A stretch of 41,208 nt of DNA, from contig JAUNGD010000029.1 of the NCBI GenBank assembly GCA_030524705.1, positions 1 to 41,208 on the forward strand, written 5' to 3'. This DNA is from Lachnospiraceae bacterium. Its GTDB lineage: Bacteria > Bacillota > Clostridia > Lachnospirales > Lachnospiraceae. The position numbers and the translations under genes are program-made. Below are positions 32,704 through 41,141 of the stretch, piece after piece. Position 1 is the first letter of the stretch, and the number at the start of each line of letters is the position of its first letter. Under the pieces are notes generated by a model, which ran no database searches, was not told the DNA's origin, and saw nothing but the letters and a program-made list of their open reading frames with translations.

Positions 32704-35700
32704 ATGTTAAGAACAGTTGTTAAAAAAGGCAGCTACCATGATTCCGTAGTGCTGATGCTCCTCACAAATCATATTTCCACGATTGAGGGCGTAAAGAAAG
32801 TTTCGATTATGATGGCGACTCCGGCAAATAAGGATATTTTCAAGCAGAGCGGCCTTGATACAGAGGAGTTGATGGCGGCCACAGCCAACGACATGGTAGT
32901 CGTGGCGGATGTGGATGACGAGGGTCTTCTGGATACCATCATGGCAGAGACCGAAGAATTTTTCAAAAAGCAGTCCACCGAGAGCGAAGGAAAGAAAGCC
33001 GCTGAGAGCGTAAAGAACTGGGACAAGGCGCTGAAGAAGATGCCGGATGCGAATCTGGCAGTCATCTCCATCCCGGGCGCATACGCAGCTCTGGAGGCGG
33101 ACCGTGCTCTGGACGAGGGACTGAACGTATTTATGTTCAGCGACAACGTGACCATCGAGGATGAGAAGGCACTGAAGGAAAAGGCTCACAGCAAGGGGCT
33201 TTCCGTGATGGGCCCCGACTGCGGCACGGGAATCATTCAGAGCGTGCCTATCGCATTTACAAATAAAGTAGCTCCTGGCTCCATCGGCATTATCGGGGCT
33301 TCCGGAACAGGTATTCAGGAGCTGACGACGATCATTGACCGTCTGGGCGAAGGCGTGACGAATGCCATTGGTATCGGCGGACGGGACCTGAACGCAGCTA
33401 TCGGCGGTATCACTATGATGGATATGATCGACGCTATGGAGGACGACGATTCCGTTAAGGTGCTGATCATCATCTCCAAGCCGCCTGCAAAGGAAGTAAG
33501 AGACAAGATCTCCGCAAGACTCAGCAGCTTCAGCAAGCCGGTAGTCACCCTGTTCGTGGGCGAGAAGCCGGAGTATCATGAGGAGAATTTCTATCATACC
33601 TATACACTGGATGAGGCGGCGCGTCTCGCAGTCAGCCTCGTAAGAGGAGAAGAGGTGCCGGAGGCGACTGCCGATGTGGACGAGTCCACCTTCTTTAAGG
33701 CAGAAGAAAAGAAGACCATCAAGGCGTACTATTCAGGCGGAACTCTGGCAAATGAGGCCGCTATGCTGATCAAGGACGCGCTGGGCTGCACCGTACCTCC
33801 GGAGGATATTGAGGGATACATGCTGCAGCTTGACGGCAACGTGGTAGTGGATCTGGGCGACGATGCATATACCCAGGGCAAGCCGCATCCGATGATCGAC
33901 CCGGCAAAGAGAATTGAGTGCATGCAGAGCGCAGTGGATGATGAGTCCACCGGCGTTATCCTGTTGGATATCATGCTGGGCTACGGCTCCCATGCAGATA
34001 TGGCAGGAGCTCTCCTTCCGTCCATCATCGAGCTTCGGGACAAGGCAAAGGCACAGGGAAGAAAGGTATTCTTCGTGGCAACGGTCTGCGGAACGAGAAC
34101 AGACTTCCAGGGCTACGATGAGGCAGTAAATAAATTAAAAGAGGCAGGCGTGATCGTATGTGAGAACAACAAGCTCGCATGCCGTACCGCGATCCGGGCC
34201 ATCGGAAGAGATTTTGAGGAGCCGGTAAAGGAGATCCGCCCGAAACAGGTAGTGGAGGTGGAGAAATCAGCGCCGTCCGATAAGCTGCGGGAGCTCCTTT
34301 CCGAGAAGCCGCGGATCATCAACATCGGTCTGAAGAGCTTTGCGGACGTCTGCGAGGAGTTCGGCTGCGAAGTCGTACAGTATGACTGGATGCCTCCTGC
34401 AGGCGGAAACGTGGAGCTGATTAAGGTTCTGAATTTCCTGAGAAATTATGAGGGCATCGACGAGAAGAACCGTGAGGTCATTGCAAAGGTCGTGGCCAGC
34501 CAGCCGATCCTGAAGGATAATGTTCGGGCAAAGGAAGTGATTCCGGAGCTTGCCGAGGGCAAGGTCATCCTTCATGCAGGCCCGCCGGTGGCATATGAGA
34601 ACATGCCGGATCCGATGCAGGGCTCCTGCGTAGGCGCCGTTCTGTTCGAGGAGTGGGCGGATAATGAGGCTGACGCAAGAAAGATGCTGGAGGGCGGAGA
34701 GATCAAATTCATTCCGTGCCATCACTGCAACGCGGTAGGCCCCATGGGAGGTATCACCTCTCCGAACATGGCAGTATTCGTAGTAGAAAATGAGACAGGC
34801 GGCAACAGAGCTTACTGTACGATGAACGAAGGCATCGGCAAGGTGCTCCGCTTCGGCGCATATTCCGAGGAGGTCGTGAACCGTCTTCGCTGGATGAGAG
34901 ACGTTTTGGGTCCGACTCTTGGCAGAGCGCTCCGCTCTATGCCCAACGGCCTGGCGCTGAATCCGCTGATCGCAAAGGCGGTTGCCATGGGCGATGAGTT
35001 TCATCAGAGAAATATTGCGGCATCTCTTGCTTTCCTGAAGGAGATGGCTCCGATTATCACGAAGATGGATATGGATGAGAAGGATCGCTTTGACGTGATC
35101 AAGTTCCTGGCAGATACGGACCAGTTCTTCCTGAACATCATGATGGCTACAGGCAAGGCTGTTATGGATGACGCCCGCAAGGGAACGGACGGCACCATCG
35201 TTACCGCTATGTGCCGCAACGGCTATGAGTTCGGTATCCGCATCGCGGGTATGGGCGACGAGTGGTTCACCGGTCCGGTCAATACGCCTCAGGGCCTGTA
35301 CTTTACGGGATACGATGCAGAGGACGCCTGCAAGGATATGGGCGACTCCGCCATCACAGAGACCTTCGGCGTGGGCGGCATGGCGATGATCGCAGCTCCG
35401 GCTGTTACACGTTTCGTAGGTGCGGGCGGATACGAGGATGCGCTTCGTACCTCTAACGAGATGATGGAGATCTGTATCGACCGCAACCCGAACTTTACGG
35501 TTCCGACCTGGAACTTCCAGGGCATCTGCCTTGGCATCGATGCAAGGCTCGTGGTTGAGAAGCAGATCACCCCGGTCATCAATACGGGTATCGCTCACCG
35601 CATCGCAGGCTACGGCCAGGTGGGAGCAGGTACGGTACATCCGCCGATCGAATGCTTTGAGAAGGCAATCACGGCGTATGCAAAGAAATTGGGATATCAA

Positions 35701-35706
35701 GGTTAA
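32704..35706 (+). CDS. allFG: AllF-AllG fusion, catalytic part of oxamate carbamoyltransferase
   Basis: This 1000-residue protein joins two proteins that are separate in E. coli. Residues 1 to about 580 match FdrA/AllF: N-terminal KKGSYHDSVVLMLLTNHIS, MATPANKD, KMPDANLAVISIPG, MGPDCGTG, GASGTGIQEL, GIGGRDL, DLGDD and RIINIGLKSFA. Residues about 583-1000 match YlbE/AllG (DUF1116): AGPPVAYENMPDPMQGSCVGA, CHHCNAVGPMGG, NEGIGKVLRFG, RNGYEFGIRIAG and GQVGAGTVHPP. The AllF part has the fold of succinyl-CoA-synthetase alpha subunits. With AllH it converts oxalurate and phosphate to oxamate and carbamoyl phosphate. Reading is continuous with no stop or frameshift at the junction. It lies between allD and allK, enzymes of the previous and next steps. 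Confidence 0.9.
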   Translation: MLRTVVKKGSYHDSVVLMLLTNHISTIEGVKKVSIMMATPANKDIFKQSGLDTEELMAATANDMVVVADVDDEGLLDTIMAETEEFFKKQSTESEGKKAAESVKNWDKALKKMPDANLAVISIPGAYAALEADRALDEGLNVFMFSDNVTIEDEKALKEKAHSKGLSVMGPDCGTGIIQSVPIAFTNKVAPGSIGIIGASGTGIQELTTIIDRLGEGVTNAIGIGGRDLNAAIGGITMMDMIDAMEDDDSVKVLIIISKPPAKEVRDKISARLSSFSKPVVTLFVGEKPEYHEENFYHTYTLDEAARLAVSLVRGEEVPEATADVDESTFFKAEEKKTIKAYYSGGTLANEAAMLIKDALGCTVPPEDIEGYMLQLDGNVVVDLGDDAYTQGKPHPMIDPAKRIECMQSAVDDESTGVILLDIMLGYGSHADMAGALLPSIIELRDKAKAQGRKVFFVATVCGTRTDFQGYDEAVNKLKEAGVIVCENNKLACRTAIRAIGRDFEEPVKEIRPKQVVEVEKSAPSDKLRELLSEKPRIINIGLKSFADVCEEFGCEVVQYDWMPPAGGNVELIKVLNFLRNYEGIDEKNREVIAKVVASQPILKDNVRAKEVIPELAEGKVILHAGPPVAYENMPDPMQGSCVGAVLFEEWADNEADARKMLEGGEIKFIPCHHCNAVGPMGGITSPNMAVFVVENETGGNRAYCTMNEGIGKVLRFGAYSEEVVNRLRWMRDVLGPTLGRALRSMPNGLALNPLIAKAVAMGDEFHQRNIAASLAFLKEMAPIITKMDMDEKDRFDVIKFLADTDQFFLNIMMATGKAVMDDARKGTDGTIVTAMCRNGYEFGIRIAGMGDEWFTGPVNTPQGLYFTGYDAEDACKDMGDSAITETFGVGGMAMIAAPAVTRFVGAGGYEDALRTSNEMMEICIDRNPNFTVPTWNFQGICLGIDARLVVEKQITPVINTGIAHRIAGYGQVGAGTVHPPIECFEKAITAYAKKLGYQG

Positions 35707-35720
35707 CCATTTGTGCCCTC

Positions 35721-35779
35721 TCAGGGACTGACGTTTTCCCGCAAAGGTCAGGAGACTGCTTTTGCGGGAGTCACCCTGA
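35721..35779 (+). other. Large hairpin between allFG and allK
   Basis: TCAGGG (35721-35726) pairs with CCCTGA (35774-35779), and TCCCGCAAA (35737-35745) pairs perfectly with TTTGCGGGA (35761-35769). The structure ends 38 bp before the allK start, with AAACGCC after it rather than T. It lies inside an otherwise tight operon, so a processing site, partial terminator or mRNA-stability element is more likely than a full stop. Confidence 0.55.
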
Positions 35780-35816
35780 AACGCCGCGTGGTGGCTTTTG
35801 TATATAAGGAGGTTTT

Positions 35817-36755
35817 ATGGAAAAGAAAAAGGTTGTTATTGCCCTCGGAGGAAATGCCCTCGGAAAGGATATTGAGGAGCAGAAGGAGGCAGTAGCAAAG
35901 ACGGCGAAGGTGATCGTGGATCTGGCGGAGCAGGGGCTGGATATCATCATCACTCACGGAAACGGTCCGCAGGTGGGGATGATCCAGAAGGCGATGGACA
36001 ATCTGATCTGTGAGTCAGACAATTACAAGCAGGTCCCGCTTCCCACCAGCGTAGCCATGAGCCAGGGATACATCGGTATTGATCTGCAAAATGCGATCAA
36101 GTATGAGCTGTATGCCAGAGGCATTGACGGCAAGGTCTCTACGATCCTTTCACAGGTGGAGGTGGACCCGGAGGACGAGGCATTTCAGAACCCGACGAAG
36201 CCGATCGGCCGTTTCATGACAAAGGAAGAGGCGGAGCAAAATGAGGCAAAAGGCATACGCTGTATGGAGGATGCCGGAAGGGGATACCGCATTGTGGTGG
36301 CCTCTCCGATGCCAAAGCGTATCCGGGAGCTTTTGACCATCAAGACGCTGGTGGGTGCGGGCCATATCGTGATTACCTGCGGCGGCGGCGGAATTCCGGT
36401 CATCAGTGATGAGCAGGGACGCCTTGTGGGGGTCAATGCAGTCATTGACAAGGACAATGCCAGCAGTCTTCTGGCGGCGCAGCTGGGTGCAGATTATCTG
36501 ATCATTCTGACTGCTGTAGAAAAGGTGGCGATCAACTTCGGAAAAGAGAATCAGGAATGGCTCTCTGACCTGACGGTGGAACAGGCGAAGGAATATATTG
36601 CGCAGGATCAGTTCGCAAAGGGCTCCATGCTTCCGAAGATCGAAGCGGCGATCCGTTTTGCGGAATCCGCGCCGGGACGCCGGACCCTGATCACACTGCT
36701 GGATAAGGCGGCGGCCGGAATCGCCGGAGAGACGGGAACCGTCATACACGTATAA
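35817..36755 (+). CDS. allK: Carbamate kinase
   Basis: This 312-residue amino-acid-kinase family protein has the carbamate kinase signatures ALGGNALGKD at the N-terminus, THGNGPQVG, CGGGGIPV and KGSMLPKIEAA. It transfers phosphate from carbamoyl phosphate to ADP, yielding ATP and carbamate, which decays to CO2 and ammonia. In this cluster it harvests the energy of the carbamoyl phosphate made by AllFGH, as AllK (YbcF) does in E. coli. Arginine deiminase or ornithine carbamoyltransferase genes, the usual partners of ArcC, are absent, so the role in allantoin use is well supported. AAGGAGG precedes the ATG. Confidence 0.94.
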   Translation: MEKKKVVIALGGNALGKDIEEQKEAVAKTAKVIVDLAEQGLDIIITHGNGPQVGMIQKAMDNLICESDNYKQVPLPTSVAMSQGYIGIDLQNAIKYELYARGIDGKVSTILSQVEVDPEDEAFQNPTKPIGRFMTKEEAEQNEAKGIRCMEDAGRGYRIVVASPMPKRIRELLTIKTLVGAGHIVITCGGGGIPVISDEQGRLVGVNAVIDKDNASSLLAAQLGADYLIILTAVEKVAINFGKENQEWLSDLTVEQAKEYIAQDQFAKGSMLPKIEAAIRFAESAPGRRTLITLLDKAAAGIAGETGTVIHV

Positions 36756-36783
36756 ATAGTAATGCCTGAAACTGGAGGTAAAT

Positions 36784-38394
36784 ATGAATATACCGGTAAC
36801 TCCATTTATGTGGATCATGGCATTTTTGCCAATCATTGTTCTTCTGGTCCTGATGATAAAATTTAACTGGGGCGCGACGGAGGCGGCGGCAGTCGGCCTT
36901 GTGATCACGGCAGTCACGGGAGTCGCATTCTACAAGGCGGACCTTAAGCTTTTGGCGGTGGAGAGCGCAAAGGGAATCTGGAGCGCTCTTATCATTCTGA
37001 TCATTGTGTGGACCGCCATTTTGATGTATCAGGTAGGGGATGAGGCCAGGGCCTTCCTGGTGATACGGAACGGAATGCGCAAGCTGCTGCCAAATGAGCT
37101 TTTGCTGGTAATTGCAATGGGATGGATCTTTGAGAGCTTCCTGCAGGGCATCACCGGCTTCGGCGTTCCGGTGGCTGTGGGCGCGCCTCTGCTGATCGGT
37201 ATCGGGGTAAGCCCGCTTTGGGCCGTTATCATCCCGCTGTTCGGCCAGGCCTGGGGAAACACCTTTGGTACCTTGGCTGCAGCCTGGGATTCCCTTGCCA
37301 TGTCTGCGGGACTGGCGGTGGGCAGCGATGCGTATCTCAGGACTGCTTTTTGGACGGCACTTTTCCTGCTGCTTTGGAATGCGGTGACGGGGCTGGCGAT
37401 CTGCTGGTTCTACGGCAAGGGAAAAGCGCTGAAAAAGGGACTTCCCGCTGTTCTTGTCATGACGGTGATCCAGGGCGGCGGCGAGCTTTTGCTCAGCCAG
37501 GTGAATACGACGCTTTCCTGTTTCCTTCCGTCCTGTATTTCTCTCGTAGTCATTTTGCTCATGGGCAGAATGAAGATGTATAAAGAGGAGTGGAGCATCA
37601 GTGACAGTGCGATCATGGACCGTTCTGCGAAGGGTGCAGGCGTGGACGAGGCCCCGTCTGATATGACGCTGGTGCAGGCGTTCGTACCGTATTTCCTCCT
37701 GTCCGCGCTGACACTGATCGTACTTCTTGTAAAGCCGATCAACGCCTTCCTGGGGCAGTTTTCCTTTGGACTGGCCTTTCCGGAGACTCAGACCGGGTAT
37801 GGGTACGTGAATGCGGCATCGGACTGCTTTTCTCCGCTGGCGCTGTTCACCCACGCAAGCATGTTCCTGTTTATTTCTTCCATCGTAGGTCTGATCTATT
37901 ACAGAAAGCACCGCTGGATCAAGGACGGCGGCGTGAAGCGGGTTTTCGTGAAATCCGTTTCCATGACGATGCCCTCCGGTATCGCGGTGATCGGTCTGGT
38001 CATTATGTCGAAGCTGATGAGCGGTACGGGGCAGACTGTGGTGCTGGCAAATGGAATTGCCACGGTTCTGGGCAAGGCTTACGTTGTGCTTGCTCCTTTC
38101 GTCGGCCTGCTGGGTACTTTTATGACGGGAAGCAATATGAGCTCCAATATCCTGTTCGGAGATTTCCAGATGACAACGGCCAATCTGCTGAATGTGGATG
38201 CGGCGGCCGTTCTCGGCGCGCAGTCTGCGGGCGGCGCCATCGGAAGCGCGGTCAGCCCCAGCAAGATCATTCTGGGTACGACCACTGCCAACATCCTTGG
38301 ACGCGAGGGAGAGGTTCTGAAAAAGATTCTCAGTATTACCGTACCGGCCACCATCGTAATCGGTGTGATCGTGTTCGTGATGCTGGCATTATAG
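36784..38394 (+). CDS. LctP-family permease, candidate oxamate or oxalurate carrier
   Basis: The 536-residue protein has about 13 membrane helices and LctP (TC 2.A.14) blocks: ESFLQGITGFGVPVAVGAP, a PLFGQAWGNTFG loop and, near the end, FMTGSNMSSNILFG and AQSAGGAIGSAVSPSKI. Known members carry L-lactate, D-lactate or glycolate (LldP, GlcA) with protons. It is 28 bp after allK, inside the operon. Oxamate is a close analogue of pyruvate and lactate and is the excreted end product of allantoin fermentation in E. coli, so export of oxamate, or uptake of a ureido acid, is a reasonable inference. Nothing in the residues proves the substrate. It has no frameshift or truncation. Confidence 0.88.
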   Translation: MNIPVTPFMWIMAFLPIIVLLVLMIKFNWGATEAAAVGLVITAVTGVAFYKADLKLLAVESAKGIWSALIILIIVWTAILMYQVGDEARAFLVIRNGMRKLLPNELLLVIAMGWIFESFLQGITGFGVPVAVGAPLLIGIGVSPLWAVIIPLFGQAWGNTFGTLAAAWDSLAMSAGLAVGSDAYLRTAFWTALFLLLWNAVTGLAICWFYGKGKALKKGLPAVLVMTVIQGGGELLLSQVNTTLSCFLPSCISLVVILLMGRMKMYKEEWSISDSAIMDRSAKGAGVDEAPSDMTLVQAFVPYFLLSALTLIVLLVKPINAFLGQFSFGLAFPETQTGYGYVNAASDCFSPLALFTHASMFLFISSIVGLIYYRKHRWIKDGGVKRVFVKSVSMTMPSGIAVIGLVIMSKLMSGTGQTVVLANGIATVLGKAYVVLAPFVGLLGTFMTGSNMSSNILFGDFQMTTANLLNVDAAAVLGAQSAGGAIGSAVSPSKIILGTTTANILGREGEVLKKILSITVPATIVIGVIVFVMLAL

Positions 38395-38454
38395 CAGGTG
38401 CAGGATACTGCAATTGATGCAGCTGTGTTTCTATGTCATAGTAGAGGTGAGATT

Positions 38455-38649
38455 ATGGAAAATAAAGGATTCTGGGGAACGAAGGCCGGACATCTGACGC
38501 TGGCATTCCTTGTGATCATGGCAGCCTTTGTCCTGATCATGGCAGGGCTGGCGGCGGGCAGCGATGTCCTGTGCGCGGCAGGCTTTCTGATCATTGTCGC
38601 GGCAATGCTTTATTCGCCTGTTGAGGTGTACATATTAAAGAAAAAATAA
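38455..38649 (+). CDS. Two-helix membrane protein of 64 residues
   Basis: I do not recognise this protein. It starts MENKGFWGTKAGHLTLAF and has two hydrophobic helices (about residues 14-34 and 38-57), then a basic end (YILKKK), so both ends should face the cytoplasm. GAGGTGAG lies before its ATG. It sits 60 bp after the LctP-type permease and 27 bp before allC, in the same direction, so it is part of the allantoin operon. Small two-helix proteins next to carriers are sometimes accessory subunits; here it may help the permease. An in-frame upstream extension to 38398 has no ribosome site and is rejected. Confidence 0.65.
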   Translation: MENKGFWGTKAGHLTLAFLVIMAAFVLIMAGLAAGSDVLCAAGFLIIVAAMLYSPVEVYILKKK

Positions 38650-38676
38650 ATCAAAAATGTATTAGGAGGATGAAAC

Positions 38677-39918
38677 ATGGGAATGGAGAAAATCACAGGC
38701 AGGATCGCCACAGATCTTGAGGGGCTGAAGCAGTTTACGGCTACTCCGGGAGACGGATGTACAAGGCTTCCGTTCACAAAAGAAGCGAGGGATGCCGTAG
38801 AGTACCTGAAGGTCGTTATGACCGAGGCAGGACTTGAGGTACATGAGGATGCGGCAGGAAACGTATTCGGTATCATGAAGGGCGAGGATGAAAGCGCACC
38901 CTGCGTTATGATGGGCTCCCACTATGATTCTGTAAGGAACGGCGGAGACTTCGACGGGATCGCTGGCGTTGTCTGCGCCATCGAAGCGGCGAGACAGCTG
39001 AGGGAGCGTGGGATCGCACCGAAGCGCAATTTCGTAGTGGTCGGCTTCTGCGACGAGGAAGGTATGCGTTTCGGTACGGGATATTTTGGCTCCGGCGCTA
39101 TGCTGGGCAACCGTGACGTGGAATACTGTAAAAAGTTCAAGGATACGGACGGAATTTCCATTTATGATGCAATGAAGGGCTACGGCCTTGACCCGGAGAA
39201 GATCATGGATGCAAAATGGCCGGATGGCTCCATCGGCTCTTTCCTGGAGCTGCATATTGAGCAGGGACCGGTTCTTGACGCAGAAAACATTGAGCTCGGA
39301 CTGGTGGATTGCATCGTAGGTATCCAGCGCTACATGGTGACGGTGCACGGAAGAGCGGACCATGCGGGAACGACGCCGATGGACATGCGTCTTGACGCGG
39401 TGGATGCGGCAACGAAGGTCATCTCCAAGATCGCGGACTGGGCCAGAGAAAAGGCGGACGGCACTGTGGCAACGACGGGATATATCAATACCGTTCCGGG
39501 CGGAATGAACATTGTGGCTGAGAAGGTAGAGTTCACCGTTGACATCCGTTCCAGCAACAACGACAATATCAATGATATTACAAGAAGGATCCGTGCAGCC
39601 CTGGATCATGAGACGAAGGAAATGGGCGGAAGCTATGAGATGGACAATAAGCTGACGATCACTCCGGTCATGCTGTCGGAGGAAATGCTTCAGATCATGG
39701 AGGACGACTGCAGGGAGAAGGGCTACAGCTGCAAGCGTCTTGCCAGCGGTGCAGGCCATGATTCTCTGGAGATCGGTCAGGTCATCCCCACGGTCATGCT
39801 GTTCGTGCCGAGTAAGGACGGCAGGAGCCACTGTCCGGTGGAATTCACAAAATACAGTGATTTTGCCAAGGCGTCTGTCATCATGACAGACCTTGCACAG
39901 AAGCTTCTTGAAAGATAA
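38677..39918 (+). CDS. allC: Allantoate amidohydrolase
   Basis: This 413-residue M20-type amidohydrolase (hydantoinase/carbamoylase family) has the metal ligands H82 and D93 in GSHYDSVRNGGDFDG, E127/E128 in CDEEGMRF, H193 in LHIEQGPVL and a late histidine in GAGHDSLEI. E. coli AllC has 411 residues. It hydrolyses allantoate to (S)-ureidoglycine, CO2 and ammonia. The dimerisation domain contains HGRADHAGTTPMDMR. N-carbamoyl-L-amino acid hydrolase (AtzC/HyuC) is the nearest alternative; the other all genes decide for AllC. AGGAGG lies before the ATG. It is the last enzyme of the operon, although it acts second in the pathway. Confidence 0.93.
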   Translation: MGMEKITGRIATDLEGLKQFTATPGDGCTRLPFTKEARDAVEYLKVVMTEAGLEVHEDAAGNVFGIMKGEDESAPCVMMGSHYDSVRNGGDFDGIAGVVCAIEAARQLRERGIAPKRNFVVVGFCDEEGMRFGTGYFGSGAMLGNRDVEYCKKFKDTDGISIYDAMKGYGLDPEKIMDAKWPDGSIGSFLELHIEQGPVLDAENIELGLVDCIVGIQRYMVTVHGRADHAGTTPMDMRLDAVDAATKVISKIADWAREKADGTVATTGYINTVPGGMNIVAEKVEFTVDIRSSNNDNINDITRRIRAALDHETKEMGGSYEMDNKLTITPVMLSEEMLQIMEDDCREKGYSCKRLASGAGHDSLEIGQVIPTVMLFVPSKDGRSHCPVEFTKYSDFAKASVIMTDLAQKLLER

Positions 39919-39942
39919 AATGAGCGGATTTGAGGCGTTTTA

Positions 39943-40032
39943 GGATTGCGGACTGCTTTGGCAGGAGCAATCCGCAGCCTCGGCCCGTTTTCGGGCAACT
40001 CATAAAACACTGGAAGGCATCTTCGCAGATGC
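39943..40032 (+). other. Series of hairpins before the regulator gene
   Basis: Three perfect hairpins follow allC: GGATTGC (39943-39949) with GCAATCC (39967-39973), GCCCG (39983-39987) with CGGGC (39992-39996) across a TTTT-containing loop, and GCATCT (40017-40022) with AGATGC (40027-40032) around four bases. None has a T tract. They would form a structured leader or 3' end between allC and the regulator. Confidence 0.5.
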
Positions 40033-40076
40033 TTTCCCGGACGGTTCGAAGCTGCAGGAACGGAAGGAGGATGTTC

Positions 40077-41081
40077 ATGGGGGAAGAGGAAAGAAATCCA
40101 GCTTATAAGAGAGAAAACATGCGCCTGCTCAGACGTCATCTGGGACTGACGCAGAAGGAATTTATCGACCGGTTTTTGTCGGATGAGAATGGAAAGCCGA
40201 CCATGAGCGTTGCTACATATTCCAATCTGGAATCAAAGGGCGGAGAGAGAGTGAATGAGGTCATTCTGGCTGCTTCCGAAAAGATGGGAGTGGACTCTAT
40301 GATATTTTCCATGGTGCCGGAGGAATTTGCAGTAAAGGCAGACATGCTCCTGCCCAGCAGTATTGACGAGGAAAATTTTCACCAGAATGGGGCGAAAAAG
40401 GGAAACATCGATCAGCTTTTGAACCGGCTGACCATGTATTTTGCGGAACAGATCTTTGAAAAAAAGCTCAAAAAGGGCGATAAGATCGAATCGGACCGGG
40501 TACTGGCTGCTAAGCTGGACGTGGGCCGTTCAGCCATCCGGGAAGCCTTAAAGGTGCTGGATGTTATGGGAATGATCGATATCTGCCCCGGACAGGGAAG
40601 CTACATCAGCAGCAAGGAAGAGAACTTTTTTATCATTCCGCTGTCCTGGTCGCTGTTCCTGAACGGCGGACAGGTGGAGGAGATTCTTGTTGTAAGGAAT
40701 CTTCTGGAGGTAAAGGCGGCAGAGCTTGCAGCAGACTGTAAGAAGGAAGAGAGTCTTGCCAAGCTTTACGATACATTTCACCGGCTGCACAGCACGTACG
40801 TGCAGAAGGATTATAAAGAATTTCTGGAGGAAGATCTTAAGTTTCATCTGTGCATCGCGGAGTGCTCGGGAAATTCCGTGATTTACAGCATGATACAGAC
40901 CATCCGCAACCTGATGAAGCATGTCAGCGGAACAGGTATGGTGGAGGAAAAGCAGCTGAGTGAAATTTATGAAGAACATCAGAAGGTCTATGGCCTTATC
41001 ATTGCCCGGGACGGAAAGGGAGCGGCAGCTGCGATGCGTGAGCATCTGGAAAAAGCAGCGCTGCGGTACAACTTCCAGTAA
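40077..41081 (+). CDS. Regulator with XRE-like HTH, GntR winged helix and FCD domain
   Basis: Three parts are visible in 334 residues. An N-terminal HTH of XRE type (about 13-70; MRLLRRHLGLTQKEFIDRF, SVATYSNLESKG) comes first. A GntR winged helix follows (about 110-178; KLKKGDKIESDRVLAAKLDVGRSAIREALKVLDVMGMI). Last is an FCD ligand domain (about 185-330) with the usual metal-site pattern (D and H in EEDLKFH, then H in EEHQKV and REH). FadR/FCD regulators bind small carboxylates, so oxamate, oxalurate or ureidoglycolate are possible effectors. The extra XRE domain is unusual. The ATG at 40077 has AAGGAGG 6 bp upstream. It is probably the regulator of the cluster and the binder of the GGTTGACC palindrome. 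Confidence 0.85.
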   Translation: MGEEERNPAYKRENMRLLRRHLGLTQKEFIDRFLSDENGKPTMSVATYSNLESKGGERVNEVILAASEKMGVDSMIFSMVPEEFAVKADMLLPSSIDEENFHQNGAKKGNIDQLLNRLTMYFAEQIFEKKLKKGDKIESDRVLAAKLDVGRSAIREALKVLDVMGMIDICPGQGSYISSKEENFFIIPLSWSLFLNGGQVEEILVVRNLLEVKAAELAADCKKEESLAKLYDTFHRLHSTYVQKDYKEFLEEDLKFHLCIAECSGNSVIYSMIQTIRNLMKHVSGTGMVEEKQLSEIYEEHQKVYGLIIARDGKGAAAAMREHLEKAALRYNFQ

Positions 41082-41141
41082 GGGCAGAGTCAAGTGCCCG
41101 GGTAGTATTACAAAACTAGCGATCAAGAAAAGGGAAAACTT

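Noticed and set aside
34267-35700. 477-codon open frame on the - strand opposite the AllG half of allFG
   Set aside because: No motifs are visible, the composition is rich in His, Cys and Arg as expected of an antisense shadow, and it lies fully inside a conserved gene.
35817-36755. Arginine-deiminase pathway carbamate kinase
   Set aside because: No arcA, arcB or arcD gene is nearby; the oxamate carbamoyltransferase directly upstream supplies carbamoyl phosphate.
36742-37911. 389-codon open frame on the - strand opposite the LctP-type permease
   Set aside because: It is a hydrophilic shadow of a membrane protein gene, with no motif or ribosome site.
38677-39918. N-carbamoyl-L-amino acid hydrolase instead of AllC
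   Set aside because: The family is the same, but the operon with allE, allD, allFG and allK makes allantoate the natural substrate.
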